A stretch of DNA of 8,986 bases from DAIUCA01 sp964613675 (GTDB lineage Bacteria > Pseudomonadota > Gammaproteobacteria > Competibacterales > Competibacteraceae), in contig CAZTIH010000109.1 in the NCBI GenBank assembly GCA_964613675.1, forward strand, positions 1 through 8,986, written 5' to 3'. The position numbers and the translations under genes were made by a program. The notes beneath the pieces were generated by a model. It was given only the letters and a program-made list of their open reading frames with translations. It did not search any database and was not told where the DNA came from. Below, piece by piece: positions 6,357 through 8,986 of the stretch. The first letter of the stretch is position 1. Each line of letters starts with the position of its first letter.

Positions 6357-7433
6357 ATGCCCCTCGTTAAGGTTGTTGGCTATTTATTTGCCGACACGCG
6401 CATTACGAGAGGTAATCCCTTGATTCAAGTCGCATTAGAAGCCATCGCTTACGAAATGGCACCCCATCTGGTGTATTCAGCGGACATCGAAACGCGACTG
6501 GCACCCGTAATGGATCGTTTGCAAATCGAACGGGGGCTGATTGAACGAATGACGGGCATTGAAAGCCGACGATTTTTTGACCCCGGCGTGCTTCCCAGCC
6601 AAGCCGCGACCCTTGCTGCCCAGAAAGTTCTCGAAAAAGCGGATATTGGCCCCGATAAAATTGGTTGTCTCATCAACACCTCGGTGTGCCGCGACTATCT
6701 CGAACCGTCAGTCGCCTGTTTTATCCATCGAAACCTCGATTTACCCGCGTCCTGCATCAATTTTGACATCGCCAATGCCTGTGTGGGGTTTCTGAATGGT
6801 TTAAGCGCGATGAAACTGATGATCGAATCGGGCCAAATCGACTATGGGATTGTTGTCAATGCGGAATCGACTCGCGATGTGGTCGAAAACACGCTTCAGA
6901 AACTCAAACATCCCGACATGACGGCCGATCAATTCATGTTGCACTTACCCACGCTCACGATTGGATCCGGGGCGGTCGCTTTTCTGTTATGCCGTCGGGA
7001 TTTAGCGAAAAGCACCCATGTCATCAATGGCGCCATCAACTTAGCGGCAACGCAACATAGCCATTTGTGTCTAGGCAACTGGGATCAGATGGTGACGAAG
7101 GGTGCGGAAATGGTCCCGGCTGCGGTGGCGCTTATTCGGCAGGCGTGGCGAGTGGCGACGGAACGGTTAAAAAATTGGCGTGACGAGCTCATCGACCATT
7201 ACATCCCGCACCAAGTGGGCTTACGACAAATCAGTATCTTCAACCGCGCCCTCGGAATTTCAGAAAGCAAGGTGCATCACATCATCCGCGAGTACGGCAA
7301 CATCGGCCCCGCAACTATGCCCTTCACGCTGGCGCTGACCGAGGAAAAAGGGCGTCTGAAACCCGACGAACACATCGTTTTTCTGGGGGTTGGCAGTGGA
7401 CTGAACTGCGTCATGATGAGCCTTTCATGGTAA
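6357..7433 (+). CDS. oleA: OleA, thiolase-fold acyl-CoA head-to-head condensing enzyme
   Basis: OleA catalyses the first step of long-chain olefin synthesis: non-decarboxylative Claisen condensation of two fatty acyl-CoAs to a beta-keto acid. The 358-residue protein shows the family blocks LINTSVCRDYLEPS (105-118), FDIANACVGFLNG (136-148), LTIGSGAVA (200-208), LCLGNWDQMVT (237-247), GNIGPATMP (314-322) and VGSGLNC (345-351). The catalytic cysteine is C142, with H285 and N315 completing the thiolase triad, and E116 in RDYLEPS is the second-subunit glutamate typical of OleA but not of FabH. These match the known Xanthomonas OleA residues almost in register (C143, E117, H285, N315). The start is the ATG at 6357, after an in-frame stop at 6345. 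No good Shine-Dalgarno sequence precedes it. The gene overlaps oleB, confirming the ole context. FabH or other ketosynthase III functions are much less likely. Confidence 0.95.
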   Translation: MPLVKVVGYLFADTRITRGNPLIQVALEAIAYEMAPHLVYSADIETRLAPVMDRLQIERGLIERMTGIESRRFFDPGVLPSQAATLAAQKVLEKADIGPDKIGCLINTSVCRDYLEPSVACFIHRNLDLPASCINFDIANACVGFLNGLSAMKLMIESGQIDYGIVVNAESTRDVVENTLQKLKHPDMTADQFMLHLPTLTIGSGAVAFLLCRRDLAKSTHVINGAINLAATQHSHLCLGNWDQMVTKGAEMVPAAVALIRQAWRVATERLKNWRDELIDHYIPHQVGLRQISIFNRALGISESKVHHIIREYGNIGPATMPFTLALTEEKGRLKPDEHIVFLGVGSGLNCVMMSLSW

Positions 7434-8347
7434 TGCTGAACAGCGAAATCCTCACCGCGCCAACGGATTATTTGCCGTCAGAATTGAGGCCGCTTTATCC
7501 GTTCACTTCCCATTTTTTAACGCTCCCAGCAGGGCGACTACATTACTTAGATGAAGGCCCTCGCGATGCCCCCGTGTTGGTCATGCTTCACGGCAATCCC
7601 ACCTGGTCTTTTTATTATCGCCATTTAATCGTGGCGCTACGGTCTGAGTATCGAATTATCGTGCCCGATCACATGGGCTGTGGCCTATCGGATAAACCCG
7701 CGAGTTATCCCTATAATTGGCCGACGCATACGGAGAATTTTGCCAAACTTATCAATCATTTAGGACTTCCCTCATTGACCCTGATTGCCCATGATTGGGG
7801 CGGGTTAATTGGGCTACGTTATGCGGTGGAACACCCCGAAAAAATCGCAAAAATCGTACTGTTCAATACGGCCGGTTTCCCTATTCGAGTGCCCAGACGA
7901 ATCACTTTATTGCGATTTAATTTTATGGGTGCCGTATTAGTTCGCTGGTTTAATGTGTTTATTAACGCTGGTTTTTTATTCGCAACCCACAGGCATAGCC
8001 AATTCAATCGCCTAGTGAAAATGGCGTATCGACTGCCCTACAACAGTCCCGACCGACGGAACGCGATTCTCCATTTCATTCACGACATTCCCTTAGAAAA
8101 AGATCATCCGCAACGCCCGTTAATCGAAGAATTAGCGGAGAAACTCTCGACACTTCATTGCCCCATCAGACTCTTTTGGGGAATGCGCGACTTCTGTTTT
8201 ACGCCTGCCGTACTTGAGATGTGGCGCCAATATGTACCCCATGCAGAAGTAACAGAGCTACCCAAAGCCGGACATTGGGTGGTTGAGGATGCCCACGAAG
8301 AGATTATTCCGTTACTACGAGATTTTTTATCCGACGAAAAGTATTAA
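7427..8347 (+). CDS. oleB: OleB, alpha/beta-hydrolase beta-lactone decarboxylase
   Basis: OleB is the final enzyme of the olefin pathway: it opens and decarboxylates the cis-beta-lactone made by OleC, giving a cis-alkene and CO2. The 306-residue alpha/beta hydrolase resembles haloalkane dehalogenases. The HGNPTWS motif (55-61) supplies oxyanion/halide-pocket-type N57 and W60. The nucleophile is an aspartate, D123, in AHDWGG (121-126). D255 in WGMRD is the likely acid, and H283 in AGHWVVED the base. All three catalytic residues are present. The start is either the ATG at 7427 (7-base overlap with oleA) or the ATG at 7433 (TAATG, one-base overlap), two codons apart, so the protein is practically unchanged. 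The overlap implies translational coupling to oleA. In some bacteria oleB is fused to oleC; here they are separate genes 24 bases apart. A true dehalogenase is possible from sequence alone but unlikely given the neighbours. Confidence 0.92.
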   Translation: MVMLNSEILTAPTDYLPSELRPLYPFTSHFLTLPAGRLHYLDEGPRDAPVLVMLHGNPTWSFYYRHLIVALRSEYRIIVPDHMGCGLSDKPASYPYNWPTHTENFAKLINHLGLPSLTLIAHDWGGLIGLRYAVEHPEKIAKIVLFNTAGFPIRVPRRITLLRFNFMGAVLVRWFNVFINAGFLFATHRHSQFNRLVKMAYRLPYNSPDRRNAILHFIHDIPLEKDHPQRPLIEELAEKLSTLHCPIRLFWGMRDFCFTPAVLEMWRQYVPHAEVTELPKAGHWVVEDAHEEIIPLLRDFLSDEKY

Positions 8348-8359
8348 TTTGTTGTTTTT

Positions 8360-8366
8360 AAGGGGA
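8360..8366 (+). promoter_or_regulatory. oleC Shine-Dalgarno sequence
   Basis: AAGGGGA lies five bases before the ATG at 8372 in the 24-base gap after oleB. It is among the clearest ribosome binding sites in the window and fixes the oleC start. It suggests oleC is translated independently, unlike the coupled oleA-oleB pair. Confidence 0.65.
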
Positions 8367-8371
8367 TTTTC

Positions 8372-8986
8372 ATGACGACAGATTTCAATATTGCGAATGG
8401 GCTTGCGCAAATGGCGACACATTTTCCTGAACGCACCGCGATCATTCACCCCCAACCACTGCCCTTAACCACCCAGTTAGGGGCACGTTTACGGGGACAA
8501 CCGCTGCCCAAAACGCCCTTTGTCACAAAAACATTCGCGCAACTCAATCAACGCTGTAATGCGTATGCCCAGGGTTTTGTTCATGCGGGCGTTCAACCGG
8601 GCGAACGCGCATTGGTGCTGTTACGCCCTGGCATGGAGCTAATTGCGGTGATGTTCGCACTGTTTCGGTGCGGTGCGGTGCCAGTCCTTGTCGATCCAGG
8701 GATGGGCCGAAAACCATTTCTACAGTGTGTCGCGGAAACTGCTCCTCATCATCTAATCGCGATCCCCCTCGCACATGGATTACGGCGGCTGTTCCCTCAA
8801 TCCTTCGTCTCGGTCAAACGGTTTTTCAGCACAGGTTGGGGGGGAGAATCCCTATCACAACTCGTTGAATGGGGTGAAAAACAAGGCCAACTCTCCCCAC
8901 CACCTCGCAATGAAGACGACGAAGCGGGGATTTTCTTTACTTCGGGAAGTACGGGGATTCCGAAGGGCGTGATCTACACCCAAGGC
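8372..8986 (+). CDS. oleC: OleC, beta-lactone synthetase (5' part, runs off the window)
   Basis: The frame is open to the last base, giving the first 205 residues of a protein that is normally around 550 residues long. OleC belongs to the acyl-CoA synthetase/AMP-ligase superfamily. It uses ATP to convert a 2-alkyl-3-hydroxy fatty acid into a beta-lactone, the step between OleD and OleB. The N-terminal start MTTDFNIANGL, the block ALFRCGAVPVLVDPGMG (96-112) and IPLAH (131-135) are characteristic of OleC. The AMP-binding loop FFTSGSTGIPKGV lies at 188-200. Residues 29-55 between the first helix and TFAQLN look a little longer than in the family members I can recall. The start is supported by AAGGGGA upstream. 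A G7 run occurs at 8838-8844 without disturbing the frame. Ordinary fatty-acyl-CoA ligase is unlikely given the specific blocks and neighbours. The lid domain and any downstream oleD lie outside the window. Confidence 0.93.
   Translation, partial: MTTDFNIANGLAQMATHFPERTAIIHPQPLPLTTQLGARLRGQPLPKTPFVTKTFAQLNQRCNAYAQGFVHAGVQPGERALVLLRPGMELIAVMFALFRCGAVPVLVDPGMGRKPFLQCVAETAPHHLIAIPLAHGLRRLFPQSFVSVKRFFSTGWGGESLSQLVEWGEKQGQLSPPPRNEDDEAGIFFTSGSTGIPKGVIYTQG

Noticed and set aside
6357..7433. FabH (ketosynthase III of fatty acid synthesis)
   Set aside because: The RDYLEPS glutamate, the LCLGNWDQMVT block and the ole gene context are OleA features not expected in FabH.
7427..8347. Haloalkane dehalogenase function
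   Set aside because: The Asp nucleophile and Trp residues fit that family, but OleB proteins share them and the gene overlaps oleA and precedes oleC.
8668..8972. Short plus-strand open frames near the window end
   Set aside because: They are out of frame with oleC, whose reading frame shows continuous family motifs through to the last base.
1..8986. tRNA, rRNA, CRISPR arrays, insertion sequences or attachment sites
   Set aside because: The gaps are at most 57 bases, there are no regularly spaced repeats, no transposase or integrase motifs, and no terminal inverted repeats with target duplications.

Overview
The window shows six protein genes, all on the + strand and closely packed. There is no gap over 60 bases between genes, no RNA gene, no CRISPR array and no recognisable mobile element. 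Gene content (a TamB-family envelope protein, a PqqB-family protein and a complete oleA-oleB followed by the start of oleC) points to a Gram-negative, diderm bacterium, most likely a proteobacterium and plausibly a gammaproteobacterium. Base composition looks close to 50% GC by eye. I cannot name a genus.

Layout. Bases 2-1141 hold the end, or possibly the whole, of an unrecognised 379-residue protein with a charged middle, a proline-rich linker and a hydrophobic C-terminal tail. After a 57-base gap with two short perfect palindromes, one of which contains the ribosome binding site, comes a PqqB-family metallo-beta-lactamase-fold protein (1199-2128). Its stop overlaps the GTG start of a long tamB-family gene (2125-6303). 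A 53-base gap then leads to oleA (6357-7433), which overlaps oleB (7427-8347). A 24-base gap with a good Shine-Dalgarno sequence precedes oleC (from 8372), which runs off the end of the window.

How the genes may work together. oleA, oleB and oleC encode the core of long-chain olefin biosynthesis. OleA condenses two fatty acyl-CoAs head-to-head to a beta-keto acid. An OleD reductase, expected just downstream but outside the window, makes the beta-hydroxy acid. OleC closes it to a beta-lactone, and OleB decarboxylates the lactone to a cis-alkene. Key catalytic residues visible in OleA and OleB are intact, so the pathway looks functional. The TamB-like protein would act between inner and outer membranes in lipid or outer-membrane-protein traffic. 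Its placement directly before genes for a membrane hydrocarbon is suggestive but unproven.

The least conventional parts are the solitary pqqB, which has no pqqA, C, D or E beside it, lacks two of the three cysteines of the usual N-terminal zinc motif and is translationally coupled to tamB; the tamB itself, which has no adjacent tamA and an N-terminus with two hydrophobic segments; and the unrecognised first gene. I did not find clear evidence of a wholly new system. The pqqB-tamB-ole arrangement is the best candidate for follow-up.
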